64,000 nt of DNA from Verrucomicrobiota bacterium (GCA_023399155.1 JAEWQP010000016.1:1-64000); one strand, 5' to 3'. Positions 45,711 through 54,598 are shown, counted from the stretch's first letter. Translations and numbers: made by a program. Notes: generated by a model from the letters alone, not told the origin.

Positions 45711-48524
45711 CTAGAACGACAGGCGCGCGGAGAGACGGAACGTGCGCGGCGACGGCAGGAAGTACCCGTTGGCCACGGCACGCCCCGGCGAGGTGATCCA
45801 GCCCCAGTGATAGCCGGTCACGACCGGGTCCCTGTCGTCGAGGACGTTGTCGACGTTGAGTTGGAAGCGGGCCGGGATCTCACCCAGCTTTGTCTCGTAG
45901 GCGAGCACCAGGTTGGTGGTCAGGCGGGCGTCGCCATAATGTGCATACTTCGGCTGGCCGTCCGGCGCCCCGAACTCGCCGACGTACTGTTCGCCGGTGT
46001 AGGCGATACCGCCGCCGACCGAGAAGCCCTTCAGTGTCTCGCCCAGGAACGTGTAGTTGGCGAACACGCTGGCCGTGTAATCGACCAGGCCCGTCTTCGT
46101 CTTGCCCGCGACATTCTGCGCGAGCGTATTCGCGGAGCTCGCGATCTGGTTCTGCAGGTTCTGCGCGGCCTCGGCCGAGCCGCCTTCGGCAGGCGTGGTC
46201 GCGGTCTGCCAGGTGGCGAGGTGCTGCGCATAGTAGGCCCGTGCGCCGGGCAGCGCGTCGACGATCTTCGAGTCCGGCTTTCCGAACGTGAAGCTCACCC
46301 GCAGGCTCGGCAGCGGGTTCGCCGTCAGGTCGACCTCATAGCCGGAGACATCCAGCGCCTCGGTGTCATCATAGGGGAGCGTGGTGCGGGACGTGTCCCA
46401 AGGCTGGTTGAGCGCATCGTAGTAGTTGCGCCACATGCCCTGGAAGTCGGGCTTGCCGCCGTTGAAGATGCGGCCGGTGGATTCGCTGTCGTAGCGGCTG
46501 ATCGAGGCGTAGTACTTGCCATCGCCCGTGGAGAACCGGAATCCGTACTCCAGGCTTTCGCCCTCAGCCGGGCCGAAGGGATTGCCGTCGAGTCCGTTCT
46601 GCCTGCCCGGCCCGATCGGGTCGAAGTTCTGCGAGAAGTTGGCGAACACACCGACCGCCTTCCAATAATAGATGGCGCCGAGCGAGTAGGTCGTGCCATC
46701 CGCGCCATCCTCGGTCACGTTGCGGGTGAAGGCGCCGACCTTGCGGTAATCGTAGTCGTCCCTGCGCGCGCCGGCGAGGATGCTCAGCGCATCGTTCCAG
46801 AGCCGGGTGTGGGAGACGACACCGATGTTCTTGATCTTGTAGGTCTCATCGAAGTCAAACCACTCGGTCGGCCAGCGGGTGTAGGCGACCTCGCGCCCGT
46901 TGAGCGTGTCGGGCAGGTGCATGCTCTGGTTCGGCTTGTCGAGATAGAGGCGGCCCCAGACCAAGTTGCGTCCCGGGTCGGTTTCTCCCGTGCCGATGAG
47001 CTGCGCATTGTACTGGCGGGCCGACCAGGTGATCTTCTGCGAGCCACCCGCGAGGGTGAACAGCTGGCGGATCGGCACGTTGAAGATCTCCCCCTCGATC
47101 TTGTAATTCAACTGTCCTCGAACCTCGGATACAGCGCGCTCCTGCGTCTGCCGGCTGAGGAAGAAATCCGCGAACTGCTTGCCGACATTGGGGTTGGGGG
47201 TGCCGTCGGGCAGCTGGCGGTTGAGATCGACGTAGATGTTGCCCGCGCCCTCGTAGTTTTTGGCCGAGTGGTCGGTCTCGTAGCGGTAGGCGGACACGCT
47301 GAAGTCGAGGTTCTCATTCACGCGCTGGTCGAACCAGGCGGTGCCGGTGTAATACTCGGGCTCGGAGATGCCGTTGCCGTAGGTGAAGTCGCGGCTCGGG
47401 AGCACCGGGATGTCCTCCGGGCTGGGCGGCGCGGTCATCCAGGTGTAGAGCGGGACGAACGTCTTGTACCACCCGGCGCGGGGGGCGAAGGGAATGCCGT
47501 CGGGATCGATGCCGGCGGAAATCACGCCTCCGTTCCAGTTCATCGCGCCCTTGTCGGCGAGGCCGGGGATCCAGACGTTGTAGGGGTCGGTATTCCAGGC
47601 AGCCGATTGCGACGTGCGGGTGTTCGTGCCCACCACGGGAGCACCCCAGGTGTCGGAAAAGGACGTGCCGTCCCAGCGCGAGATGCCATCGTTCAACAGC
47701 GACGAGATGAGCGTGATCTCGGAGCGTGCGGCCTCCAGTTCGAAGCGAAACGACGTGTTCGAACTCGGCCGGAACATCATGGCCACGTCGACCGCGTTCA
47801 TGTCGTTCTTGTCGTTCTCGCGCCAGCCCCGGTTGCGGTCGGCCAGCGCGTTGATGCGCAGCGCGACCTTCTCGGTCAGACGGCGGTTGAGATCAACCTC
47901 CGCGCGGAGACTGCCGTGCGAATCGACGATCGTCGTGAGGTTGAGAAAATCCCGGTCGAACTTCGGGATCTTCGTGTAGGTGCTGAGCACGCCGCCCACG
48001 GTGCCGATGCCGAACAGGATGGAGTTCGGGCCGCGGTCGAATTCGATGCGGTCGATGTTGTAGCTGTCGGCCGCGGTGTAGAATGTGAAGTAGTTGCGCG
48101 TGGGACCGGCGCCACCCTGCAGCTGCTGGCCGGCACCGCGGAAGTTGTAGTCCCAGTTGTTGAATGGGTTGGCGAGCTGCTTGCCGGACGCGTAGTCGCT
48201 GGGCACGACGTTGGGCGACCACTTGAGGGCATCGCGCACGTTGGTGATCGCCGCGTCGTCAATGAATGTACGGGTGAGCGACGACATCACCGAGGGTGTG
48301 AACTTGATCGGCGTGTTCGTGCGACCACCGGCGAGGGAATCCACGGCGACGTAGCCCTCGTCCTTGTCGGTGTTGATGGTGAATGTCGCCAAAACGATCT
48401 CCTCGTCGTCGCCCGGCGAGGCTGGCGTGGCGGGCCGAGGTGTGGTCTGGGCCAGGAGTGCGGACGGCAATCCAAGCGTGAGGCTGAGCGCCCACGCGAT
48501 TCTGCGGGGTGTGCGGGTTTTCAT
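45711..48524 (-). CDS. TonB-dependent receptor for glycan uptake
   Basis: This 937-residue outer-membrane protein has a signal peptide (residues 1-25, ending SALLAQ), a short N-terminal linker, a plug domain near 50-200 (IDRIEFDRGPNSILFGIG) and a long beta-barrel finishing in an aromatic C-terminus (RLSARLSF). These receptors import large ligands across the outer membrane with energy from TonB-ExbBD, which is not encoded here. The first gene of a probable unit with GH94, GPH transporter and GH3-GH144, it likely takes up glucan fragments. Two LacI-type operator sites lie upstream of its start. Confidence 0.92.
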   Translation of the reverse strand: MKTRTPRRIAWALSLTLGLPSALLAQTTPRPATPASPGDDEEIVLATFTINTDKDEGYVAVDSLAGGRTNTPIKFTPSVMSSLTRTFIDDAAITNVRDALKWSPNVVPSDYASGKQLANPFNNWDYNFRGAGQQLQGGAGPTRNYFTFYTAADSYNIDRIEFDRGPNSILFGIGTVGGVLSTYTKIPKFDRDFLNLTTIVDSHGSLRAEVDLNRRLTEKVALRINALADRNRGWRENDKNDMNAVDVAMMFRPSSNTSFRFELEAARSEITLISSLLNDGISRWDGTSFSDTWGAPVVGTNTRTSQSAAWNTDPYNVWIPGLADKGAMNWNGGVISAGIDPDGIPFAPRAGWYKTFVPLYTWMTAPPSPEDIPVLPSRDFTYGNGISEPEYYTGTAWFDQRVNENLDFSVSAYRYETDHSAKNYEGAGNIYVDLNRQLPDGTPNPNVGKQFADFFLSRQTQERAVSEVRGQLNYKIEGEIFNVPIRQLFTLAGGSQKITWSARQYNAQLIGTGETDPGRNLVWGRLYLDKPNQSMHLPDTLNGREVAYTRWPTEWFDFDETYKIKNIGVVSHTRLWNDALSILAGARRDDYDYRKVGAFTRNVTEDGADGTTYSLGAIYYWKAVGVFANFSQNFDPIGPGRQNGLDGNPFGPAEGESLEYGFRFSTGDGKYYASISRYDSESTGRIFNGGKPDFQGMWRNYYDALNQPWDTSRTTLPYDDTEALDVSGYEVDLTANPLPSLRVSFTFGKPDSKIVDALPGARAYYAQHLATWQTATTPAEGGSAEAAQNLQNQIASSANTLAQNVAGKTKTGLVDYTASVFANYTFLGETLKGFSVGGGIAYTGEQYVGEFGAPDGQPKYAHYGDARLTTNLVLAYETKLGEIPARFQLNVDNVLDDRDPVVTGYHWGWITSPGRAVANGYFLPSPRTFRLSARLSF

Positions 48525-48691
48525 AGCGGGACGAAACCAGGTGGGTTTGCGAGTTGTCTCTAGCGGGTAAAAACCAGGCCGGTCGCGCGTCGGGGCGGGC
48601 CATCGCGATCAGCGGGCGCAAGGCGCACGCGGGGTGTTGACGGCGGGCCGGGCGTCGGGACGGGCCGGCGAACAAGGCCCCGCAACATGCA

Positions 48692-48705
48692 TGACAACGT
48701 TTGCA
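48692..48705. promoter_or_regulatory. LacI-type operator upstream of the TonB receptor
   Basis: TGACAACGTTTGCA matches the LacI-family consensus TGCAAACGTTTGCA at 12 of 14 positions, with the central CG intact. It lies 168 bp before the receptor start, inside the 412-bp gap that also holds a second site. The rest of this gap is GC-rich with no gene seen. Confidence 0.6.
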
Positions 48706-48829
48706 ATGCAAGTCACAACCGTCGTTGCCGGCGCGTGTCGAGCCCGCGGATTCGACTCGTACCCTGCCATCAGGGCGCACCCTGATGCTGCAGAAAAGCC
48801 AGGAAAACCGAAACTGTCCCAGCGGCCGT

Positions 48830-48843
48830 TGCAAACATTTGCG
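48830..48843. promoter_or_regulatory. Second LacI-type operator between lacI-like gene and receptor
   Basis: TGCAAACATTTGCG matches TGCAAACGTTTGCA at 12 of 14 positions. It is 138 bp (start to start) from the site at 48692, a distance that would allow looping between two bound dimers. Confidence 0.6.
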
Positions 48844-48936
48844 GCTTGCAGGGAAAGGGCGCGCCCGGGTCGGGCGGGCGGCGGCCAGCGGGAGTTCCGG
48901 CCGCCCCGCGGGCCGAGGCGCCTGGGCGCGGGAGCG

Positions 48937-50028
48937 CTAGCCGTTCGCGCGCAAGGCGCGGGTGGAATCCCGGATGACCAGCGCCGCCGGCATGTCGCTC
49001 TGGACCGGCAGGATCGCCTTGCCGGGCGCGGTCGCACCCTCGATGACCAGCCCGACGGCGCGCTCCGCCAGTTCGGCCAGGGGCTGGCGCACCGTGGTGA
49101 GCGCCGGACGAGCCGCCGTGGCCCACATCCCGTCGTCGAATCCGACGACGGAGATGTCGCGCGGACATTCCAGCCCGGCGATGCGGGCGGCATCGATCGC
49201 CCCGAAGGCGATCTCGTCGTTGGCGCAGCAATACGCGGTCGGTCGTGGGTCGAGCTTGAGCATCGCGCTCATGCCGGCGCGTCCGCCCTCCGTGTTGAAC
49301 GGTCCCTCGAAGATCCATTGCGGCCGGGGTACCGCACCCCCGCGCTCGAGCACCTCGAGGTAGCCGGCCTTGCGCTCGGCCGCATCGCGCGAGGCGGGGG
49401 GGCCGAGCAGCAACCCGATGCGGCGGTGGCCGAGCTGCAGCAGCAGGCTCGCCGCGGAGCGCGCCCCCCCGAGGTTGTCGACACCGACCACCGGCGCCCC
49501 CACGTCGCGCACGGCGATGCCGGGTGGCAGGCACGAGCGGGTCAGGACCAGCGGACGCCGATAGCCGCGCAACTGCTCGACGGCGCTGCGCGACAGCGGC
49601 TCGGCGAGGTAGATGATGCCCGACGTATCCAGTCCGAGGTGTTGCATCGTCTCCCGGAAATCCGCTCCGGAACGCGTGTGCAGCGTGCAGATGTGCACGT
49701 CCCAGTCGCGCGCGCCCGCGGCATGCAGTGTGCCGGCGAGAAAACGGCCGTAGAACTCGGAGAAGAAGATATTCTCGTCGAGCGGCACGACCACGGTGAG
49801 CGTCGGGTTGACTCCCTTGCGCAGCATACGCGCGCCGGGATTCGGTGAAAATCGCTGCTGCTCGGCGAGGTCGAGGATCTCCTTGCGGCGTCCCGCCTCA
49901 ACCAAGTGCGCCGTCTCCGGCCTGAGCGCGCGGGACACCGTGGATGGAGACACGCCCAGGCGCGCAGCGATCTGCACGATGCCGGCGCGCGTGGGTTTGG
50001 CGGCGTTGGACGAGGAGCGTGCGGGCAT
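48937..50028 (-). CDS. LacI-family transcriptional regulator of the glucan locus
   Basis: This 363-residue regulator has an N-terminal HTH (IVQIAARLGVSPSTVSRAL near residues 17-35) and a periplasmic-binding-protein-like sensor domain (about 75-355) with GLLLGPPASRDAAERKAGY and VVGFDDGMWATAARPALTT. Such proteins usually repress until a sugar binds. It lies directly upstream of the TonB receptor unit on the same strand. Sites close to its expected operator occur upstream of the receptor (two) and upstream of its own start (one), so it probably controls both. The inducing sugar is unknown. Confidence 0.92.
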   Translation of the reverse strand: MPARSSSNAAKPTRAGIVQIAARLGVSPSTVSRALRPETAHLVEAGRRKEILDLAEQQRFSPNPGARMLRKGVNPTLTVVVPLDENIFFSEFYGRFLAGTLHAAGARDWDVHICTLHTRSGADFRETMQHLGLDTSGIIYLAEPLSRSAVEQLRGYRRPLVLTRSCLPPGIAVRDVGAPVVGVDNLGGARSAASLLLQLGHRRIGLLLGPPASRDAAERKAGYLEVLERGGAVPRPQWIFEGPFNTEGGRAGMSAMLKLDPRPTAYCCANDEIAFGAIDAARIAGLECPRDISVVGFDDGMWATAARPALTTVRQPLAELAERAVGLVIEGATAPGKAILPVQSDMPAALVIRDSTRALRANG

Positions 50029-50097
50029 GGAGAGCGGCAGCCGGTTACACAGGCGGGCACGCTAGTGTCGGTCGCCGGAGCGGAGCAAGGAAACACC

Positions 50098-50111
50098 TGC
50101 AAACCTTTGCA
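50098..50111. promoter_or_regulatory. LacI-type operator upstream of the regulator gene
   Basis: TGCAAACCTTTGCA matches TGCAAACGTTTGCA at 13 of 14 positions and is palindromic except for its centre. It lies 70 bp before the regulator start, suggesting autoregulation. Confidence 0.65.
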
Positions 50112-50318
50112 CCCCCGATGCCGATCGCACCCGACACGACTTCCGTCCGGCGCAGGACGCGGTGCCGGGCTCCGCGCCGGCATGTTCGAAGGCCCAGGGC
50201 GTCTCTCGACCTAGCCAGGAACACAGTTCACAGAAGGAAACGAAGAGAAGCACCGCGACCCCGGCCTCGGCGACGCCTCGCCCGAATCCACTCCTCTCGT
50301 TGTCGCCCGTCGCACGCT

Positions 50319-51014
50319 TTACTTCGCCAATTCTGCGATCTCTCCGTTACCTTCCGTGCAATTCATCTGCGGAACGCGGGCTGAGGTGTGGGACTCCGGC
50401 GAAGCGACCGGACGCCCGCAGTGCTTTACCACCCTGCCGGTCGGCCCCACGACGACGGCATGCGACGGAACCGGGCGCGTCACGATCGTACCGGCGCCGA
50501 TGAGCGTGTGGTCGCCGATCGCGATCGGTCCGAGGATCTTCGATCCTGCGCCCAACACGACATGGCTGCCGATGGTGGGATGGCGCTTGCCGCTCGAGAC
50601 GACGTCAGCATTTCCCAGGGTGACCTGGTGGAAGATCATGACATGCTCGCCGATCTCCGCGGTCTCGCCGATCACCACGCCGCTCCCATGGTCGATGAAG
50701 AACCCGCGACCGATGCGGGCGCCGGGATGGATCTCGATGCCAGTGAGGAAACGCGCGACCTGTGACAGCACGCGCGGAACCACCGGCAGCCCCGCGGCGT
50801 GGAGCGCATGCGCGACACGGTGAAAGGCGACCGCCCACAGGCCCGGGTAGGTCAGCGCTTCAAGCAACGCGAAGGGCTTGCCCTGCAGGGCCGGATCGCT
50901 GCCGCGCAGATGCGCGAGGTCATCGCGCAGCCACGCAAGTTCGTGAAATGCCCGCCAGCGACGACGGCGGCTCTCCAGAAGGCAGCAGGCGGGCGGGTGA
51001 AGCGATGTATCCAT
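50319..51014 (-). CDS. cysE: Serine O-acetyltransferase
   Basis: This 231-residue enzyme acetylates serine with acetyl-CoA, the first step of cysteine synthesis. A helical N-terminal region (about 1-85) is followed by the left-handed beta-helix of hexapeptide repeats with FIDHGSGVVIGETAEIG and TIGSHVVLGAGSKILGPI. The length fits the shorter CysE type. ATG 51014 is chosen because the frame upstream belongs to the neighbouring gene. It is the third gene after gshA and the ATP-grasp gene (34-bp gap), so the operon makes the cysteine precursor and then glutathione. Confidence 0.9.
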   Translation of the reverse strand: MDTSLHPPACCLLESRRRRWRAFHELAWLRDDLAHLRGSDPALQGKPFALLEALTYPGLWAVAFHRVAHALHAAGLPVVPRVLSQVARFLTGIEIHPGARIGRGFFIDHGSGVVIGETAEIGEHVMIFHQVTLGNADVVSSGKRHPTIGSHVVLGAGSKILGPIAIGDHTLIGAGTIVTRPVPSHAVVVGPTGRVVKHCGRPVASPESHTSARVPQMNCTEGNGEIAELAK

Positions 51015-51048
51015 GATATGGAGCACCTCCGGGCGTGCGAGCGTGGGT

Positions 51049-52095
51049 TCACCTTGTCGCGGTCGCATCCGCCGGTGACAGCGACGGCTCCCCTTCCCCG
51101 GCCTCCCGGAATCCAAGCAGGTCGAGCACATGCGCCTCGGGCCGGCGGTTCGCGCCCTTGTAGGGGAAGGCGTGGATGTGCAGCGCCGGGTTGAAGTTGA
51201 GTTCGATGATGCTGAACGAGCCGGGCACCGGCTCGGCATGGATATCCGGAATGATGACATCGGCCCCGCAAATGCGCGCGCCCACCGCGGCCGCGGCGCG
51301 GACCGCAGCCTCCTTGTATCCGGCGTGGACCTCGTCGGTGAGGTCCAGGCTGTCGCCCCCGGTGCTGATGTTGGAGTTCTCCCGCAGATACACGGTCTGC
51401 CCCGCGGCCGGCACGGCATCAGGCGACAACCCTTGCGCGGCGAGATGCGCGAGTTCGACGCCGTCGAGGCGGAGTTTTTCCAGCGGCTTCACGTAGCCGG
51501 CGCCCCGGCGCGGATCGCGGTTCTTCTCCTCGACTAGGTCGCGGATGGTGTGCACGCCGTCGCCCGTCACGTTGGCCGCAATGCGATGCAGCACGGCGAT
51601 CGCTTCCCCGCCGATGACGAGGAAGCGGTACTCGGGGCCGCTCACAAATTCCTCGAGCAGCACGACTCCATCCTCGGCGAATGCCCGCTCCACGGCCTCG
51701 CGCCCATCCGGCTCCCATCGTGCCCGGTGCAGGATCGTCACGGCCTGACCAAAGTTCGTGGAACGCGGCTTGATCACCACGCTGCGTCCCTCAAATGCCG
51801 GCCAGGCCGCCGCCGCCTCCGAAAGGGAGCCGACCGCCGAGCCCCCGGGCACGGGCAGACCCGCATCGCGGAGCACGCGTTTGGTGACCTCCTTGTTCTC
51901 CATGATCAGTGCCGAGATGTAGGTGTCGGCAGACGTGCGCGTGGCCTGCTTCACGTATTCGACCCGTCCACCGCGTTCGAGCCGCAGGAAGTTGTCCTCG
52001 GGATCGACGATCTCCACGGCGACACCGCGGCGACGGGCTTCGTGGATGAGCAACTGGGTGGAGAGTTCGAGGCGGTTGATGATTTCAGGCGACAT
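51049..52095 (-). CDS. ATP-grasp glutathione synthetase (separate GshF C-terminal-type domain)
   Basis: This 348-residue protein resembles the ATP-grasp half of bifunctional GshAB/GshF enzymes, which joins gamma-glutamylcysteine to glycine. Visible features are MENKEVTKRVLRDAGLPVP near residues 65-83, VVIKPRSTNFGQAV, LLEEFVSGPEYRFLVIGG and the metal-binding ending IIELNFNPALHIHAFPYKG. Its start overlaps the gshA stop region by 11 bp. In GshF the two activities are one chain, so here the fusion is split into two coupled genes. It could also act on a related dipeptide. Confidence 0.84.
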   Translation of the reverse strand: MSPEIINRLELSTQLLIHEARRRGVAVEIVDPEDNFLRLERGGRVEYVKQATRTSADTYISALIMENKEVTKRVLRDAGLPVPGGSAVGSLSEAAAAWPAFEGRSVVIKPRSTNFGQAVTILHRARWEPDGREAVERAFAEDGVVLLEEFVSGPEYRFLVIGGEAIAVLHRIAANVTGDGVHTIRDLVEEKNRDPRRGAGYVKPLEKLRLDGVELAHLAAQGLSPDAVPAAGQTVYLRENSNISTGGDSLDLTDEVHAGYKEAAVRAAAAVGARICGADVIIPDIHAEPVPGSFSIIELNFNPALHIHAFPYKGANRRPEAHVLDLLGFREAGEGEPSLSPADATATR

Positions 52096-53563
52096 GGTGA
52101 AGGGGCTGGGGGCTGACGGGTTCGCGTGGGTGCATGATGCCAGGTCCCGCCGCGAGGGCGGCGACCCGCGCGGAAGGAAGCCTTGAGGGATCGGTAATGC
52201 CTCGGCGGGCTGACTCCACCGCCGCGCGGTACGGCCGGGCAGGCTGATCGCGGTCGAACAGGGCGGCGAGACGGGCGAGGCGCGCGAGCTTCGCCAGTGC
52301 GAGCGTCTTCATCGAGACCTCGCCGTCGCTTGTGAGCAAGTCGAGCCCCGCACTGCGGCCGGCGACGGCCACGCGCTCGTGGTTCTCGTCGCCGCGGGCG
52401 TAGTCTCCGGATGTGAATCTGCGATCGTCACCCAGCAGACAATCCATCACGAACAACTGGATCAACCGCATCGTCGGCAGATCGATGCCCTCCGGGCTGA
52501 ACGGGTTCACATCCAGGAGGCGAACCTCAAGGTAGGCGACACCGTCGCGCTCAATCGCATCCACGTGCGATTCACCGGCTCGAAGCGCGCCCTTGGGACG
52601 GATCGGCGCGTAGAATTCCTTCTCGAGCTGGAGCACGCGGTCATTGAGCTGGCGCGGCTCCGCCTCCCCTCCGGTGCCGAGGCCGGCAAAGCGTGTGCTG
52701 CGCGCCTGAAGCAGGCTGCGGATGTCGCGCACGTACCCGCCGGCATCGTGATACGAGACCGCGTGGCCCGCCGCATCTGTATTCGCATATCCCTGACGGC
52801 TTGCGCGCACGGAAGTGGCGACGCTCGCGTTCGCCGGCACCGCGCGCGACGCCTCGCATCCGGGCGCCGGATCGGACCTCAGGCCTGCCCAGGCCGCGGT
52901 GGACGGCTCGGGCGTGGGCGAAGCGCCCGTTAGCAGCACGAGCAACCAGCGATCGTGCAGGAAATGGCGGATCGCTCGAAAATAGGCCGCGTCGCGCTCA
53001 GCCCGCGTAATCGCCGTCCGCGGATCACTGGCCGTCACCGCGGCCAGCAGGTCCCGGCCGAAGGACACGTTCATATGGACGCCCGAAATCACCTGCATCC
53101 GACGCCCGTAGCGATGGGCCAGGCCGAGGCGGTAAAGGGTGCGGCGGCGCCCGTCCGCCGTGTCGGGAAAGCGCGCGATCGGGATCCGGTCTTCCGCGGG
53201 AAGCTGCGGGGGCATGCTGAAGGGCCAGAGCCGCTCGTCCTGGGTCGCGAGCACGCCGCGCACACGGGCGTGCAACGCGCTGAGCGAGGCATGGGCGGCC
53301 TCGAGCGACGCAGCCGGCTCTGTCACCAACTCAAGCTGGCTCTCGGAAAAATCGACCGTGACGCCGTCGGATCCGAGCTTGTCGCCGAGTGCCTCCGGAT
53401 GGGGAGTCTGGGCGAGCTCACCTGAGCGCGTCACGCGCAGGGCCTCGCGTTCCAGCCCGAATCGTCCGGCCCGCAGCGCCGCGGCCGGCAGGTGTGCAAG
53501 CAGGCCTTCCGGGTCGAGGCCGAGGTCCGGTGAACGGCGCTCCGGGGATGGATGGGGTTTCAT
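52085..53563 (-). CDS. gshA: Glutamate-cysteine ligase (proteobacterial type)
   Basis: This 492-residue enzyme makes gamma-glutamylcysteine from glutamate and cysteine with ATP. Family motifs are GLEREALRVT (residues 40-49), VTVDFSESQLELVTEP near 69-84, SGVHMNVSFG and YLEVRLLDVNPFSPEGID. The length is close to E. coli GshA (518). The ATG at 53563 is the natural start; a longer open frame upstream runs through the regulator gene and is accidental. The stop lies 11 bp inside the ATP-grasp synthetase gene, so translation is coupled. An operator-like site lies 12 bp upstream of the start. Confidence 0.9.
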   Translation of the reverse strand: MKPHPSPERRSPDLGLDPEGLLAHLPAAALRAGRFGLEREALRVTRSGELAQTPHPEALGDKLGSDGVTVDFSESQLELVTEPAASLEAAHASLSALHARVRGVLATQDERLWPFSMPPQLPAEDRIPIARFPDTADGRRRTLYRLGLAHRYGRRMQVISGVHMNVSFGRDLLAAVTASDPRTAITRAERDAAYFRAIRHFLHDRWLLVLLTGASPTPEPSTAAWAGLRSDPAPGCEASRAVPANASVATSVRASRQGYANTDAAGHAVSYHDAGGYVRDIRSLLQARSTRFAGLGTGGEAEPRQLNDRVLQLEKEFYAPIRPKGALRAGESHVDAIERDGVAYLEVRLLDVNPFSPEGIDLPTMRLIQLFVMDCLLGDDRRFTSGDYARGDENHERVAVAGRSAGLDLLTSDGEVSMKTLALAKLARLARLAALFDRDQPARPYRAAVESARRGITDPSRLPSARVAALAAGPGIMHPREPVSPQPLHHVA

Positions 53564-53574
53564 AGATTGAAAAG

Positions 53575-53593
53575 TCGACAACGATCGAACTAT
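53575..53593. promoter_or_regulatory. ArsR-type operator upstream of gshA
   Basis: TCGACAACGATCGAACTAT matches the site in front of arsR (53956-53974) at 16 of 19 positions. It lies in the 62-bp gap between arsR and gshA, so the regulator could control gshA separately from its own gene. Confidence 0.55.
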
Positions 53594-53625
53594 GAGACGA
53601 TGGCGTATCGCGGGCGCGTTTCGGG

Positions 53626-53952
53626 TTATTCGCCGCAACAGGGGGTCGAGCTCCAGAACGCGCGGGCGGCCACGACCGCGGCCGGTTTGACCGTGCAGGT
53701 CATGGCCTGGCCTTTCCGCTTCAGCTCGATCAGCCCGGCGCTCTGCAACTCCTTGAAGTGGTGCGAGATCGTGGACTTCGAGAGCTTGATCGAGCAGCAC
53801 GCCCGGGTGAAGCATCGCTCCACCCCGGCGCCCGGGTCCTCGATCTCGCCCGACGCGCTCGCCTCCTGCCAGGCACACAGCATCTGGAAAATCCGCAGAC
53901 GCTGCTCATTCGAGAGCGCCTTGAATATCCGGGCGAGTGCTTCTGCTTCCAT
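53626..53952 (-). CDS. ArsR-family transcriptional regulator with cysteine pairs
   Basis: This 108-residue winged-helix regulator has the ArsR layout: ALSNEQRLRIFQMLCAW near residues 12-28 and the recognition helix SKSTISHHFKELQSAGLI near 58-75. It has cysteines at CFTRACC (about 47-53) and a CC pair near the C-terminus, which could bind arsenite, another soft metal, or sense thiol state. It lies 62 bp upstream of gshA on the same strand. Near-identical sites precede both genes. Control of glutathione synthesis by a metal or thiol signal is the simplest reading, as inference. Confidence 0.88.
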   Translation of the reverse strand: MEAEALARIFKALSNEQRLRIFQMLCAWQEASASGEIEDPGAGVERCFTRACCSIKLSKSTISHHFKELQSAGLIELKRKGQAMTCTVKPAAVVAARAFWSSTPCCGE

Positions 53953-53955
53953 TGT

Positions 53956-53974
53956 TCGACAATTAACGAACTAT
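53956..53974. promoter_or_regulatory. ArsR-type operator at the arsR start
   Basis: TCGACAATTAACGAACTAT forms, with the preceding GT, an inverted pair GTTCG...CGAAC spaced 8 bp (53954-53971). It lies only 3 bp from the arsR start codon, so binding would block initiation. The same motif recurs in front of gshA. Confidence 0.6.
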
Positions 53975-54117
53975 CCGGTCGCGTGTCAAGCCTATGGGTC
54001 GGGCAGCCTCCCGGGACGCTGTGCCGGGCCGTGTCGCCGCACGGCTGCGGCCGTCTCGGGCCGCAGCACTTGCCTGGCGATCAAGGGGCCTGTCCGCGCA
54101 CTGAGTCTCGCACGTCC

Positions 54118-54312
54118 GCGACGAGGAGCAAAACGAGGTCGATCTCGTGATCGAAGACCACGAGCGGCGGATCGTCGGCATCGAGGTCAAGGCCGCTGCG
54201 ACCGTGAGATCGGCTGATTTCGAAGCGTTTGCCCGCGGCGTCGGCGAATTTTCGCATACCTCCCTTCGACCCGAAGTTGTTCGCGGCGCCGATCTCGTCG
54301 CTCTGGGGCTGA
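54118..54312 (+). pseudogene. Decayed 3' fragment of a DUF4143-type ATPase gene
   Basis: From 54121 to 54220 the sequence matches 56901-57000 of the intact ATPase gene almost base for base (offset 2780). It encodes the nuclease-like motif NEVDLVIEDHERR and GIEVKAAATV. It then loses about 41 bp relative to the intact copy and recovers at the last 50 bases, including the stop region (GCGCCGATCTCGTCG). There is no 5' part. The deletion changes the reading frame, so no product is expected. Together with the following tRNA 3'-end fragment it marks an earlier boundary of the island. Confidence 0.82.
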
Positions 54313-54396
54313 CGGCAGGAATGCGGCGCCCGACTGCAATCCCGGCCTCCTGCCCCCAACGCCGCAATTTGACATTCAACACTCGTCACTCGCACG

Positions 54397-54419
54397 TTCA
54401 AGAATGGCGCCCTCACGGG
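54397..54419. repeat. Left copy of the tRNA-Glu(CTC) 3' end (attachment-like repeat)
   Basis: These 23 bases are identical to 57190-57212, which cover the 3' end and CCA of tRNA-Glu(CTC) plus eight flanking bases; the core is TGGCGCCCTCACGGG. Similarity also extends leftward with a few mismatches. After 54419 the sequences diverge. The repeat delimits about 2.8 kb holding two genes. Confidence 0.8.
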
Positions 54420-54598
54420 TGGTGTTTTCCCTCGCGCGCCGGACATCTCATACGGATCTCATACACTTTTGCGGAGCAATCACACCAACGCCTCGTACAC
54501 AGACGGCCTCGATCGATGGGCCGACGGCGCTGAACGCAGAAAGGAGCGAGCCCGACGACCGGTTGACTCAGGCGCGAGTCCGCGACAAACGGGGCGGC

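Noticed and set aside
54147..54533. 128-codon frame as a functional gene
   Set aside because: It is the frameshifted relic of the ATPase 3' end running into unrelated sequence, so it is listed as a pseudogene fragment.
54404..54598. N-terminal extension of the unknown island gene to ATG 54404
   Set aside because: The extension begins inside the tRNA-derived repeat and is low in protein-like character; ATG 54599 directly precedes the conserved-looking region.
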